From an uncultured Burkholderiaceae bacterium (GTDB lineage: Bacteria; Pseudomonadota; Gammaproteobacteria; Burkholderiales; Burkholderiaceae_F): a DNA stretch of 64,000 nt. The notes below the pieces were generated by a model. That model worked only from the letters and a program-made list of their open reading frames with translations. It was not told where the DNA came from and did no database searches. Numbering within the stretch: position 1 is the first letter of the stretch; the number at the start of each line of letters is the position of its first letter. A program made the position numbers and the translations under genes. The DNA lies in NCBI GenBank assembly GCA_944390675.1, contig CALXQR010000004.1, positions 163,426 through 227,425 of the forward strand, in the 5' to 3' direction. Positions 44,731 through 53,761 of the stretch are shown here, one piece after another.

Positions 44731-46137
44731 TTAATTCTCTTTTTTGGGTGGCAAAAGTGTATCGGTCGGTGCGGATTGCTCTTCAAGCACCGGCTTTTCG
44801 TTTTTCTTATTGGCGAGTGGCATCACGAGTTCAACAATAAGACCGTGCGGGTGGTTAGAGGACAGTTTGATGCGGCCGCCCGAGCGCTTAACCACACGAA
44901 CCACAATCGCCAAACCCAGGCCCGCGCCCTTGGCGCCGCCGCGAGCCGTGTCGCCTCGCTCAAACGGGCGGACAATGCGGGCCATTTCTTCGGGCGGTAC
45001 GCCCGGCCCCTTATCGCAGATGCGCAACACAGCATCTTCGCCTTGACGCAGCACCTGAATATTAATGTCAAGGATGTCTGTTTCTTTGTCGCGGCCATAA
45101 CGGTCGGCGTTCACAATCAGGTTTTGGATCGCGCGGACGAGTTCGGTCGGGTGCGCCATTACAAAGAGGTTACCCATGATGCTCGTTTCAACCCGAACAT
45201 CGTCTTTGCCGCGAAGACGCATATCGTCGAGCGTTTCGTAGGCAACGGCGCCCAAATCCACACGTTCAAGCGGCTGCTTGTTGCGGTGCGCGTAGGCCAT
45301 GAACTGATTGACGATGCTCTCCATTTGCTCGAGGTCGCTCACCATCGCATCGCGTGAATCATCAGGAAGGTTGGCAAGTTCAATTTCAAGACGCATGCGT
45401 GTGAGCGGCGTTCTTAAGTCGTGCGATACACCGGCCAGAAGCAACTCGCGGTCATCTTCCATACGCTCCAGCTCCTGGACCATATGATTAAAACTTTTGT
45501 TCACGGCTTCAATTTCTGCCGTGCGGGTGTTCTCAGGCAGCGGATCGGGTTTTTCACCGCGGCCGAGTTTCTTAGCGGCGGCGCTCAATTCCGCCAGGGG
45601 CTTTACTGTGCGCTGCGTTAAAATCGTCGCGCCCATGGTGCCCACCAGGAAGGTGAGGAATGCCCAAAAGACCCAAGTTGTGCCGAAGGGGGGATCCAAC
45701 AAATCCTGACGAATCAAAAGCCAATAGTCGTCGCCTTCGATATTCATCGAGACCCAAACGCCCGGTTCACCGTTGACGCTCCCGGCCAAAATTGTGTCTT
45801 CGCCCAGCACTTCGCGCGTCTGGCTTTCAATCAGTTCTGCGATGTCGCCCTGCGCCTGCAAAGGCTTCCATTCATCAGAGCTTTCTTTAGGGATGATTCG
45901 GACGCCTTCGCGGTAAGCCAAAACGTGAAGAAGATCCGGGCGGGCATTGGTGTCAGCTGAAATCAACGCGTAGCGCGTGAGATTGACGGTGGAGACAATC
46001 TGCTGGGAAATGCCTTTTGAAAAAGGCACTTCCGAGAGGACACGAAAACTCTGAAGCCCCGCAAGCGCGGTGATGATCAAAAGCAGCATCAAAAGCGTAA
46101 AGGTACGCCAAAAAAGACTTGGGGACTTCAAAGCCAT
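44731..46137 (-). CDS. envZ: Sensor histidine kinase EnvZ
   Basis: Inner-membrane osmosensor-type kinase, 468 residues. Two membrane helices (about residues 12-30 and 155-175) enclose a periplasmic domain; a HAMP domain follows, then the phospho-His in LAGVSHDLRTPLTRMRLE and the ATPase boxes NLIVNADRYG, DKGPGVPPEEM and GAGLGLAIVVRVV. The ATG at 46137 suits the ribosome site GAGGT; a GTG two codons upstream is closer to it. Lies five bases downstream of ompR in one transcript. Confidence 0.93.
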   Translation of the reverse strand: MALKSPSLFWRTFTLLMLLLIITALAGLQSFRVLSEVPFSKGISQQIVSTVNLTRYALISADTNARPDLLHVLAYREGVRIIPKESSDEWKPLQAQGDIAELIESQTREVLGEDTILAGSVNGEPGVWVSMNIEGDDYWLLIRQDLLDPPFGTTWVFWAFLTFLVGTMGATILTQRTVKPLAELSAAAKKLGRGEKPDPLPENTRTAEIEAVNKSFNHMVQELERMEDDRELLLAGVSHDLRTPLTRMRLEIELANLPDDSRDAMVSDLEQMESIVNQFMAYAHRNKQPLERVDLGAVAYETLDDMRLRGKDDVRVETSIMGNLFVMAHPTELVRAIQNLIVNADRYGRDKETDILDINIQVLRQGEDAVLRICDKGPGVPPEEMARIVRPFERGDTARGGAKGAGLGLAIVVRVVKRSGGRIKLSSNHPHGLIVELVMPLANKKNEKPVLEEQSAPTDTLLPPKKEN

Positions 46138-46148
46138 CGTCACTTACC

Positions 46149-46877
46149 TCAGTTGGATTGTCCGCCGTCGGGGATGAACACGTAACCCACACCCCAGACC
46201 GTCTGCAGGAAACGGGGCTTAGAGGGATCCGGTTCAATCATCTTGCGAAGACGCGAAACCTGGACGTCAAGCGAGCGGTCGAAGGCTTCGTATTCACGGC
46301 CGCGGGCAATTTCCATAAGTTTATCGCGGGAAAGGGGTTGCTTGGGATGACGGGCAAAGGCCTTCAAAACAGCGAATTCACCCGTGGTCAAGGGCACCGG
46401 TTCGCCGTTTTTACGCAGTACGCGCGTGCCCAGATCCAATTCAAATTCGCCGAACTTCACGACTTCATCGATCATCGAAGGCGCGCCCGGGGCGTCAGCA
46501 ACCGGACGGCGGCGAAGCACCGCATGGATGCGGGCAAGAAGTTCGCGGGGATTGAAGGGTTTCGGAATATAGTCATCAGCACCCATTTCAAGACCGACAA
46601 TACGGTCGACGTCTTCACCGCGGGCGGTGAGCATGATGATGGGCGTCGTGTCTTTTTGTTCACGCAGGCGGCGCAAAATCTGCAGGCCGTCTTCACCTGG
46701 CATCATCAAGTCCAAAATCAACGCGTCAAAACGTTCACGCAGCCACAGGCGATTCATTGTGACACCGTTGTCGGCCACAAAAACCTGGAAACCGTTTTCG
46801 CCAAGATAACGGCGCAAAAGATCACGCAGGCGGGGATCGTCATCAACGACTAATAATTTAGGTGTACGTTCTGTCAT
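46149..46877 (-). CDS. ompR: Response regulator OmpR
   Basis: Winged-helix response regulator paired with EnvZ; 242 residues. Receiver domain LLVVDDDPRLRDLLRRYL with acidic pocket, phospho-Asp in DALILDLMMPGEDG, Thr in MLTARGEDVD and Lys in PKPFNPRELLARI. The effector domain has LTTGEFAVLKAFARHPKQPLSRDKL and DVQVSRLRKMIEPDPSKPRFLQTVWGVGYVF, typical of OmpR. The upstream region contains spaced TTACAT-like repeats suitable for autoregulation. Confidence 0.95.
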   Translation of the reverse strand: MTERTPKLLVVDDDPRLRDLLRRYLGENGFQVFVADNGVTMNRLWLRERFDALILDLMMPGEDGLQILRRLREQKDTTPIIMLTARGEDVDRIVGLEMGADDYIPKPFNPRELLARIHAVLRRRPVADAPGAPSMIDEVVKFGEFELDLGTRVLRKNGEPVPLTTGEFAVLKAFARHPKQPLSRDKLMEIARGREYEAFDRSLDVQVSRLRKMIEPDPSKPRFLQTVWGVGYVFIPDGGQSN

Positions 46878-46927
46878 AGTATTTGTAAACTCACTTTAAA
46901 AGTTGAATTGAACAAAAATTGGTTTTG

Positions 46928-46999
46928 TTACATTTAATATTGTGAACGAATTTTCAGTTTTGTAAAGACCTTTACCTGGGTTTTTACACTAAATTACAT
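46928..46999. promoter_or_regulatory. Tandem TTACAT-like repeats and inverted repeat in the ompR upstream region
   Basis: TTACAT at 46928, TTACAC at 46984 and TTACAT at 46994; the last two are exactly 10 bp apart, the head-to-tail spacing of OmpR/PhoB-family sites. A GTAAAG-AC-CTTTAC inverted repeat lies at 46962-46975. The region separates ompR from the divergent DUF3106-like gene. Confidence 0.4.
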
Positions 47000-47105
47000 A
47001 ATTGGATTTTCATTAAAACTTCGTTTCACCTTTTAGGCTCAATTGTCCGTAGTATCTGGGTTGTAGGAAAATCTTCATGCGCCACTTTAAGTTTAAGGAC
47101 ACTTG

Positions 47106-47657
47106 ATGATGAAATTGAAACACGGTATCCGAACGCTTGTCGCCGTCGCCTGTGCGGGAATTTTCTCGTATGCGTCGGCTCATCCGCTTTTGATGCCGGT
47201 TTCCGATCATCACGGACCGTACTATCGGGGAGAGCCGATTGATCAGATGCTCTTTTCGCTGCCGGAGTCTGAAGGTTCTCCTAAGTTGTGGACAGAGATG
47301 ACGCCACAGGAACGCGCGGAGATTTGGCCCTTTTTGTCGCCCAAGATGCAGCGTTATTACTGGCGCAGCATGACGGAGCCCGAACGCCGTTCAATGCGCG
47401 CGCTTTTGCCGCCTTCTGTCAACGAAAAATTCCGCAAACGTTATGCTTCGCCTGCGGGCAAACCGCCGCCCCCCGGTGACGGTCATTACGTTAAACATCG
47501 TTTAAGTCCTGCGGAACGCGCTCAGATGCGTCAGCAAATCCGCGAGATGCATATCGAGTTCTATCGTTTCCGCCATCAAAGACCGCCCGTTGTCGCTGAG
47601 CAGCCGCCTGCAGAGCCGCCCACACCGCCTCCGCCTCCTGCGCCTCCTCTTCCCTAG
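47106..47657 (+). CDS. DUF3106-like periplasmic protein with polyproline tail
   Basis: Exported protein, 183 residues. Signal peptide to about residue 25 (TLVAVACAGIFSYASA), a middle region with repeated W..L.P..(Q/R)...W/Y motifs (WTEMTPQERAEIWPFLSPKMQRYYWRSM) as in DUF3106, LSPAERAQMRQQIREM, and a C-terminus of Pro/Ala with a run of five prolines. ATG 47106 fits AAGG 8 bases upstream; TTG 47103 is an alternative. Divergent from ompR, so it may be OmpR-controlled. Function unknown. Confidence 0.7.
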   Translation: MMKLKHGIRTLVAVACAGIFSYASAHPLLMPVSDHHGPYYRGEPIDQMLFSLPESEGSPKLWTEMTPQERAEIWPFLSPKMQRYYWRSMTEPERRSMRALLPPSVNEKFRKRYASPAGKPPPPGDGHYVKHRLSPAERAQMRQQIREMHIEFYRFRHQRPPVVAEQPPAEPPTPPPPPAPPLP

Positions 47658-47699
47658 GCTCGTGCTAAGATAAGCCATCATTTGAATTGTGTTCATAAG

Positions 47700-48392
47700 A
47701 TGGCTTCTAATTCTTTGCTTGCTTTTGATACCGCCACGGAATACTGTTCGGTCGCGTTGGAAACCGAAGAAGGTATTGTCGAAAGAACCGAAAAACTCGG
47801 AAACGCGCACTCCGAAAGTCTTTTGCCTTGGATTGATGATATGGTCAAAAAGGCCAGTCTTCAGCTCAAAGATATCGAAGGCATCATTTTCAGCGCGGGT
47901 CCCGGCTCTTTTACCGGTCTTCGCATCGCCTGCGGCGTTGCCCAAGGCCTTGCCTGGGGCATTGATAAAAAAGTGCTCCCTGCTTCAACGCTTGCAGCAA
48001 TGGCATTCCGATTTAAAGACAAAGCCCCACGCGTTGCAGTCATCAATGATGCCCGCATGAATGAGTGCTACGCCGCCGTTTATGCCGTGAGCGACAACGG
48101 TTTTGAAGTGATTCAAAGCGAACATTTAATCAAACCGGAAAAGGTCGGCCTGTGGCTTAAGCAAATGCAGGCCGGTTTTGTTGCCGGCACCGCAATCGGC
48201 GTCTATGAAATGGACATTGAAATTCCATCCGAATACGCCCATCCCAGCGCCCGTGACATGATTGAATGGTATCGGGCAACGCAGTCGGTCTCTGAGAAAC
48301 TTTGGACCGATCCCGACAAAGCCGCTCCTTTATATATACGTGATCATGTGGCGCTCACGATTAATGAACGTCAGCAAGGAGCCAAACTTTGA
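47700..48392 (+). CDS. tsaB: tRNA threonylcarbamoyladenosine protein TsaB
   Basis: Partner of TsaD in making t6A37 of tRNA; 230 residues, ASKHA fold. N-terminal LLAFDTATEYCSVAL, the KLGNAHSESLLPWID segment and FSAGPGSFTGLRIACGVAQGLAW are diagnostic. ATG 47700 gives the normal N-terminus; no strong ribosome site. rimI overlaps its stop (TTGA), the conserved tsaB-rimI pairing. Confidence 0.93.
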   Translation: MASNSLLAFDTATEYCSVALETEEGIVERTEKLGNAHSESLLPWIDDMVKKASLQLKDIEGIIFSAGPGSFTGLRIACGVAQGLAWGIDKKVLPASTLAAMAFRFKDKAPRVAVINDARMNECYAAVYAVSDNGFEVIQSEHLIKPEKVGLWLKQMQAGFVAGTAIGVYEMDIEIPSEYAHPSARDMIEWYRATQSVSEKLWTDPDKAAPLYIRDHVALTINERQQGAKL

Positions 48393-48838
48393 CATTGCGC
48401 TTTACCGACGCTTGCGTGACAGACATTGATTCGATCGCTGCGCTTGACGGCGCGGCTTTTGAATTTCCCTGGAGTCGGGACGATTTTGAAGGTTCAATGA
48501 AGGTCGGCCATCAGTTTCTTTTACTCAAAGACGATGACAGACTGTTGGGCTTTGCCGTTTACATGCAGATTTTCGAGCAAAGCGAACTTTTGACGATTGC
48601 GGTTTTGCCTTCCGAACAAGGCCATGGCTATGGGAAGCTCCTTTTAAATGAGGTCGCCGCTCGATTGGCAGCCAATGGTGCAGAATCCCTCTTTCTTGAA
48701 GTAAGGGTGAGTAATGAGCGCGCCCGAGCACTTTACGCCGGCGCCGGTTTTAAGGAAATTTCTATCAGAAAAGGTTACTATCCGAGTCGTGACGGTCGCG
48801 AAGATGCGATTGTGATGCAAAAGGTGTTGAGTCAGTAA
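48389..48838 (+). CDS. rimI: Ribosomal protein S18 alanine N-acetyltransferase RimI
   Basis: GNAT acetyltransferase modifying the N-terminal Ala of ribosomal protein S18; 149 residues. FPWSRDDFEGSMKVGHQF, the acetyl-CoA motif LPSEQGHGYGKLLL, and SLFLEVRVSNERARALYAGAGFKEISIRKGYYPS are characteristic. TTG start at 48389, eight bases after AAGGA inside tsaB, overlapping the tsaB stop. Its stop overlaps the next start (TAATG). Confidence 0.92.
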   Translation: MTLRFTDACVTDIDSIAALDGAAFEFPWSRDDFEGSMKVGHQFLLLKDDDRLLGFAVYMQIFEQSELLTIAVLPSEQGHGYGKLLLNEVAARLAANGAESLFLEVRVSNERARALYAGAGFKEISIRKGYYPSRDGREDAIVMQKVLSQ

Positions 48839-49746
48839 TGTCCAGTTATTCTGAGCAAACGGCCCGTTTATGGATGGCCATGAATATCGGTCCTTTGTGG
48901 ATCGGCCGCGATGAGGATGATCCCTTGTCGCCGGCAGCTATTGCTCAGGATGAACCAAAACCGGCAACAATTACTCAAACGACAGCTTCAGAAGCTAAGC
49001 CTCCTGTCGCAGCTCAAACGCGTCCTGCGGTTAACCGCGCGCCTCATGAGCACGCTCCTTTAACGAGCCCAGAATCGCATCGCGAGAAAACCTACGAGCT
49101 CAAACCCATTCGTCGTGTATTCGCCGATCCCGGCATTGTGGAGGTGGATTCTGAGCTGCTCACGCAAGCGCAAAATGCCGATTGGAAAACGCTTGAGAAG
49201 ATCGTCTCTCAGTGCACGGCCTGCAAGGCGTTGAGCCAAAGCCGACTTTCAACCGTTTTCGGCACGGCCGAGCCCAGCGCCAAGATGGTGATTGTAGGCG
49301 AGGCACCCGGGCGCGACGAAGACCTTCAGGGCAAACCCTTTGTGGGTAAAAGCGGGGAGCTTCTTGAAAACATCCTTAATGCGATCGGTCTGAAACGCTC
49401 CATTGATGTGGCCATTATCAATGTGCTCAAATGCAGACCGCCCAACAATCGCGATCCGCATGACAATGAAATTGCGGCCTGCGCGACCTTTCTTACTCGT
49501 CAGCTGGAGCTTTTGGATCCTAAGGTGGTGGTGCTTTCGGGCAGAATTGCCTCTCACGCGCTTCTTAAAACCGAAGAGGCCACGGGAAAACTTCGCGGTC
49601 ATGTGCACAGTTTGACCATTAACGGCCGGTCGGTCCCTGCGATTGTTACCTACCATCCGTCTTATCTCCTGCGCTCGCCAACGGAAAAAATTGCCGCCTG
49701 GCGCGATTTCTGCGCAGCCAAAAAAATTCTTTTGGATTTAGTCTGA
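48838..49746 (+). CDS. Uracil-DNA glycosylase, family 4 (iron-sulfur)
   Basis: Removes uracil from DNA; 302 residues. An unstructured N-terminal region of about 90 residues, Pro/Ala/Thr/Glu rich, precedes the UDG domain with iron-sulfur cysteines CTACKAL and CRPPNNRDPHDNEIAAC, motif A GEAPGRDEDLQGKPFVGKSG and motif B TYHPSYLLRSP. Coupled to rimI by a one-base overlap. Family-4 enzymes of this tsaB-rimI-udg order are common in betaproteobacteria. Confidence 0.9.
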   Translation: MSSYSEQTARLWMAMNIGPLWIGRDEDDPLSPAAIAQDEPKPATITQTTASEAKPPVAAQTRPAVNRAPHEHAPLTSPESHREKTYELKPIRRVFADPGIVEVDSELLTQAQNADWKTLEKIVSQCTACKALSQSRLSTVFGTAEPSAKMVIVGEAPGRDEDLQGKPFVGKSGELLENILNAIGLKRSIDVAIINVLKCRPPNNRDPHDNEIAACATFLTRQLELLDPKVVVLSGRIASHALLKTEEATGKLRGHVHSLTINGRSVPAIVTYHPSYLLRSPTEKIAAWRDFCAAKKILLDLV

Positions 49747-49765
49747 GCGCTAAAGACAGACTTTC

Positions 49766-51085
49766 TTAATGGCGCTTGTCTTCGCCGATCAAGTGCGTGG
49801 AGTCGTATTCACGCTGATTGCGGAAGTGTTTGTAAATTACAAGCAGCATGGAAACAACCACAAAGAGACCGAAGGTCACCATGGTGGCGGGAGCGCTCAT
49901 GCCGAAATGAATCAGGAGCGAATAAACGCCCAGCATAATGAGAATGGACAGGTTTTCGTTGAAGTTTTGAACAGCGATCGATTTGCCTGCGCTCATTAGC
50001 ACATAGCCTCTGTGTTGTAAAAGCGCGTTCATCGGAACCACGAAGAAACCCGCGCAGATACCCACGGCAATCATGATAAGGCACGCAGCGCCCACGGCCC
50101 ACGTCACTTCAAAACCGAAGAGACTGAAGGAACCCGCCGGTACCATCGACTGATTAAAGTAAGCCGAACATGTGACAAGCGCCCCCATGATAACGCCCAT
50201 CCAGAGAACTTTCAGAGAATTTTTGAGGCTGATCAGCTGTGCGGCCAAGACAGCGCCCACTGCAATGCCGACACTCACCACAGCTTGCAAAATCGCGCCT
50301 TCTGAAAGGTTCATGCCGAGCGCATATTCAGCCCACTTTAAAACGAGGAACTGAAGCACCGCGCCCGCACCCCAAAAGAGCGTTGTCACCGATAACGATA
50401 TTTGACCCAGGCGGTCTTTCCACAAAATGGCGCAGCTCTTATAGAACGTTTTTAAGGTTTCGATCGGGCGGAAGTCGGCTTTCGGGTAGCGTGCGCCCGT
50501 ATCCGGAATGAGTAAGTTGACGGCAGCGGCTGCCAGATAAATGAATACGATAATGGAGATCGCGGCTTGTGCCGGTGTGGCGATGCCCAACGCTTCAAAG
50601 GGGAAGCCGCAGTGCAAAATCGCGTAACTCACCGCATCGTTAATCAGCACGCCGCCCAGGACGACACCCAAAATGATGGAGGCGACCGTAAGGCCTTCAA
50701 TCCAGCTGTTGGCAAGAACCAGTTTTACGGGAGGCAAAAGTTCGGTGAGAATACCGTATTTGGCAGGGGAGTATGCTGCAGCGCCGATACCCACCACGGC
50801 ATAAGCCAGAAGCGGATGGGAGCCGAAAAGCATCAAAAGGCACCCGCCCACTTTGAGCATATTGGTGAGAAACATCACTCGACCCTTAGGCATCGAATCA
50901 GCGAAAAGCCCCACGTAGGCCGCCAGGCAGATGTAGCTCACGACAAAGAAGAGCTTTAAGAGCGGCGTCATCCAATCGGGCGCGTTCATTTGCGTCAGGA
51001 GCGCAATGGCGGCGATCAACAAAGCGTTGTCGGCCAGGCTCGAGAGAAACTGAGCGCACATAATGGAGTAGAAACCGCGATTCAT
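49766..51085 (-). CDS. lplT: Lysophospholipid transporter LplT
   Basis: Twelve-helix major-facilitator protein, 439 residues, returning lysophospholipids to the inner leaflet for reacylation. The N-terminus GFYSIMCAQFLSSLADNALLIAAIALL and GIGAAAYSPAKYGILTELLPP are typical of LplT. No acyltransferase domain is fused and no aas gene is adjacent. It lies head to head with alr-radA, a Burkholderiales arrangement. Confidence 0.88.
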   Translation of the reverse strand: MNRGFYSIMCAQFLSSLADNALLIAAIALLTQMNAPDWMTPLLKLFFVVSYICLAAYVGLFADSMPKGRVMFLTNMLKVGGCLLMLFGSHPLLAYAVVGIGAAAYSPAKYGILTELLPPVKLVLANSWIEGLTVASIILGVVLGGVLINDAVSYAILHCGFPFEALGIATPAQAAISIIVFIYLAAAAVNLLIPDTGARYPKADFRPIETLKTFYKSCAILWKDRLGQISLSVTTLFWGAGAVLQFLVLKWAEYALGMNLSEGAILQAVVSVGIAVGAVLAAQLISLKNSLKVLWMGVIMGALVTCSAYFNQSMVPAGSFSLFGFEVTWAVGAACLIMIAVGICAGFFVVPMNALLQHRGYVLMSAGKSIAVQNFNENLSILIMLGVYSLLIHFGMSAPATMVTFGLFVVVSMLLVIYKHFRNQREYDSTHLIGEDKRH

Positions 51086-51255
51086 AAACCTCGTCCTAAT
51101 TTTCAGCTTCCCGATTCTAGCAGATAGAGGCAGGCGTGGATTTTAGATATATCCCTGAAACGCTAAAAATCGTTCTGAAAAAATCAAACTCGTGCGCTAA
51201 GATTGAAACCTCGTATTTTTGTTTGGCTGATTCTTTATATAGAAGGTTTTTTGTT

Positions 51256-52344
51256 ATGCCGCGTCCGATTGTTGCCACGATTCATATGGGGTCCCTCAAA
51301 CATAATCTTGATGTTATGCGCAAAGCCGCTCATGGCCGCACGCTTTGGGCTGTTGTTAAGGCCAATGCCTATGGTCATGGTTTGCTTCGAGCCGCAGAAG
51401 CGTTTAAGGGTGCCGACGGTTTGGCGATGATTGACGTATCTGAAGCCCGTAAGGTTCGCGAGCACGGTTGGACCAAGCGCATTTTGCTCTTAGAGGGCTT
51501 TTTTGATGAAACGGATATTCCGCTTCTAGAAAAGTACGACGTGGAAACGATTGTGCACGACAGACGCCTTTTAGCCATGCTCCAAAAGAATGCGCCTTAT
51601 AAGAGCTTAAAGGTTCACATCAAGATCAATTCCGGCATGAACCGTTTGGGTTTCCACCCCGAGGAAGAAGAAACCATCCGCCAGGAGCTTCAAGCCATTG
51701 AAGGCGTTCAGATGATGGGGGCGGTGACGCACTTTGCAAACGCAGAACCTACCTATGACACTGAAAAACCGGCGAGTGTCAATAAACAATTGGATCGGAT
51801 GCACCAAATCGGCGCCAAGGATCTTTCGCTTTGTATGGCAAATTCGGCTGCTACCATTTGGCAAAAAGCGGTGACGGGTGACGCGGTCCGCGCAGGTGTT
51901 GCGCTCTACGGGGTGAGTCCCGACAGCCATTTCACCAGTCAGGAGCTGGGCCTTGAACCCGCGATGACCCTCTCGGCCAAAATCATCGCTCTTCAAAATG
52001 TGCCGGCCGGTGAAGCCATCGGCTACGGCTCTCGCTTTATAACAAAAAGAGATTCAAGAATCGCGGTTGTCGCCTGCGGCTACGCGGACGGCTATCCCCG
52101 CTGCGCAAAAGACGGTACGCCCACTATGGTCGAAGGGAAAATCGCTCCGCTCGCGGGCGCTGTCTCCATGGATATGCTCACGATCGACGTCACCGATATT
52201 CCCGAAGCGGAAGTGGGGAGCACTGTTGAACTTTGGGGCAAAAACGTTTCGGTCAACGAAGTGGCTAAACACTGCGGCACGATCGGCTATGAATTAATCT
52301 GTGCCATCGCGCTTCGCGTGCCGGTGACTCAAGACGCCAACTAA
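51256..52344 (+). CDS. alr: Alanine racemase
   Basis: PLP enzyme making D-alanine for peptidoglycan; 362 residues. The PLP-binding Lys is in VVKANAYGHG, and the second catalytic base Tyr in AGVALYGVSP; GYGSRFITKRDSRIAVVACGYADGYPR is also diagnostic. ATG 51256 gives MPRPIVATIHMGSLKHNL, the family N-terminus; a frame open 40 codons upstream has no family similarity. Followed by radA after 16 bases. Confidence 0.94.
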   Translation: MPRPIVATIHMGSLKHNLDVMRKAAHGRTLWAVVKANAYGHGLLRAAEAFKGADGLAMIDVSEARKVREHGWTKRILLLEGFFDETDIPLLEKYDVETIVHDRRLLAMLQKNAPYKSLKVHIKINSGMNRLGFHPEEEETIRQELQAIEGVQMMGAVTHFANAEPTYDTEKPASVNKQLDRMHQIGAKDLSLCMANSAATIWQKAVTGDAVRAGVALYGVSPDSHFTSQELGLEPAMTLSAKIIALQNVPAGEAIGYGSRFITKRDSRIAVVACGYADGYPRCAKDGTPTMVEGKIAPLAGAVSMDMLTIDVTDIPEAEVGSTVELWGKNVSVNEVAKHCGTIGYELICAIALRVPVTQDAN

Positions 52345-52360
52345 TTCATATAAGACAAAT

Positions 52361-53737
52361 ATGGCGACTAAGAAAAAGAAAGTTGAATGGGTGTGCTCCG
52401 AGTGCGGCGGCACAACGGCTAAATGGGCGGGGCGCTGTCCGCACTGCGGCGAGTGGAATACGCTCAAAGAGTTTGTGGTTGAAACGGGGGCGGCGGCCCG
52501 CTTTGGTGACGCTCGTCACAAAGGCTTGGTGAGCGCCTCTGAAGTGCTTGATCTCAACGATGTGCAGGCTCAGGAAGTCCCGCGCCTCATTACCGGCATG
52601 CAGGAATTTGACCGCGTGATGGGCGGAGGTCTTGTGCCGGGCGGCGTTTCGTTGATCGGCGGCGATCCCGGCATCGGTAAATCCACGCTTTTGCTTGAAG
52701 TGATGTATCAATTGGTGCATCAGGGCGTGCGCGCGCTTTATGTGAGCGGGGAAGAAAGTCCGGGGCAGATTGCTTTGCGCGCCAAACGCTTGGGGCTTGA
52801 TCCCCAGGGGCTGCGCCTCATGAGTGAAATTCAGCTAGAAAAAATAGAAGCGACACTTTTAGCTGAAAATCCTCAATTTGTTGTGATTGACTCCATTCAA
52901 ACGCTTTTTTCCGATCAGTTAGACTCGGCGCCGGGTTCTGTCACGCAGGTCAGAGAATGCTCGGCGCGTTTAACCCGAATCGCAAAAAGCGCAGGTATCA
53001 CATTGTTCTTCGTGGGTCATGTGACAAAGGAAGGGTCGCTGGCCGGTCCTCGAGTTTTGGAGCACATTGTTGATACCGTTCTTTACTTTGAAGGCGATAC
53101 CCATTCCAATTTCCGCTTGATTCGTGCCTTTAAGAACCGTTTTGGTGCTATGAATGAGTTGGGCGTTTTCGCCATGACCGATCGCGGTTTAAAGGGCGTC
53201 AATAATCCGAGCGCGATTTTCTTATCGGAGCACCAAGCGAATGTCCCGGGCTCGGTGGTTTTGGTGACGCAGGAAGGTACGCGTCCGCTTTTGGTGGAAG
53301 TTCAGGCGCTCGTTGATACCACTCACTTGCCTTCACCGAAGCGTTTGTCTGTCGGTTTGGATCCACAAAGACTTTCCATGCTTTTGGCAGTTTTGCACCG
53401 TCACGCGGGCCTGGCCTGTTTTGATCAGGACGTTTTCGTGAACGCGGTGGGCGGCGTTAAAATTACGGAACCGGCGGCAGACCTTGCAGTATTGGCTGCG
53501 ATTTATTCTTCGATGCGCAACCGTGCTTTGCCCGAAGGGCTGATTGTTTTCGGCGAAGTGGGGTTGGCAGGTGAAATTCGACCGGCCCCCCGAGGTCAGG
53601 AACGACTGAAAGAAGCCGCAAAACTTGGGTTTAATAAAGCGGTGATTCCGCGAGCAAATGCGCCTAAGCAGCCCATTGAAGGGTTGGAAGTGATCGCTGT
53701 CGATCGCTTAAGAAATGCGCTTGATGCCATTTTGTAA
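52361..53737 (+). CDS. radA: DNA repair protein RadA
   Basis: RecA-like helicase promoting branch migration; 458 residues. N-terminal zinc finger CSECGGTTAKWAGRCPHCGEW, Walker A GGDPGIGKST, Walker B FVVIDSIQT, the RadA-specific KNRFG motif and a C-terminal Lon-like domain (LFVNAVGGVKITEPAADLAV-type, here DVFVNAVGGVKITEPAADL). Cotranscribed with alr and the UreE-like gene, which starts 24 bases later. Confidence 0.96.
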   Translation: MATKKKKVEWVCSECGGTTAKWAGRCPHCGEWNTLKEFVVETGAAARFGDARHKGLVSASEVLDLNDVQAQEVPRLITGMQEFDRVMGGGLVPGGVSLIGGDPGIGKSTLLLEVMYQLVHQGVRALYVSGEESPGQIALRAKRLGLDPQGLRLMSEIQLEKIEATLLAENPQFVVIDSIQTLFSDQLDSAPGSVTQVRECSARLTRIAKSAGITLFFVGHVTKEGSLAGPRVLEHIVDTVLYFEGDTHSNFRLIRAFKNRFGAMNELGVFAMTDRGLKGVNNPSAIFLSEHQANVPGSVVLVTQEGTRPLLVEVQALVDTTHLPSPKRLSVGLDPQRLSMLLAVLHRHAGLACFDQDVFVNAVGGVKITEPAADLAVLAAIYSSMRNRALPEGLIVFGEVGLAGEIRPAPRGQERLKEAAKLGFNKAVIPRANAPKQPIEGLEVIAVDRLRNALDAIL

Positions 53738-53761
53738 AGATTTACTAAAATTGGAGACACG

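Noticed and set aside
51136..51255. Longer alr start 40 codons upstream
   Set aside because: The added residues have no similarity to alanine racemases; ATG 51256 gives the family N-terminus.
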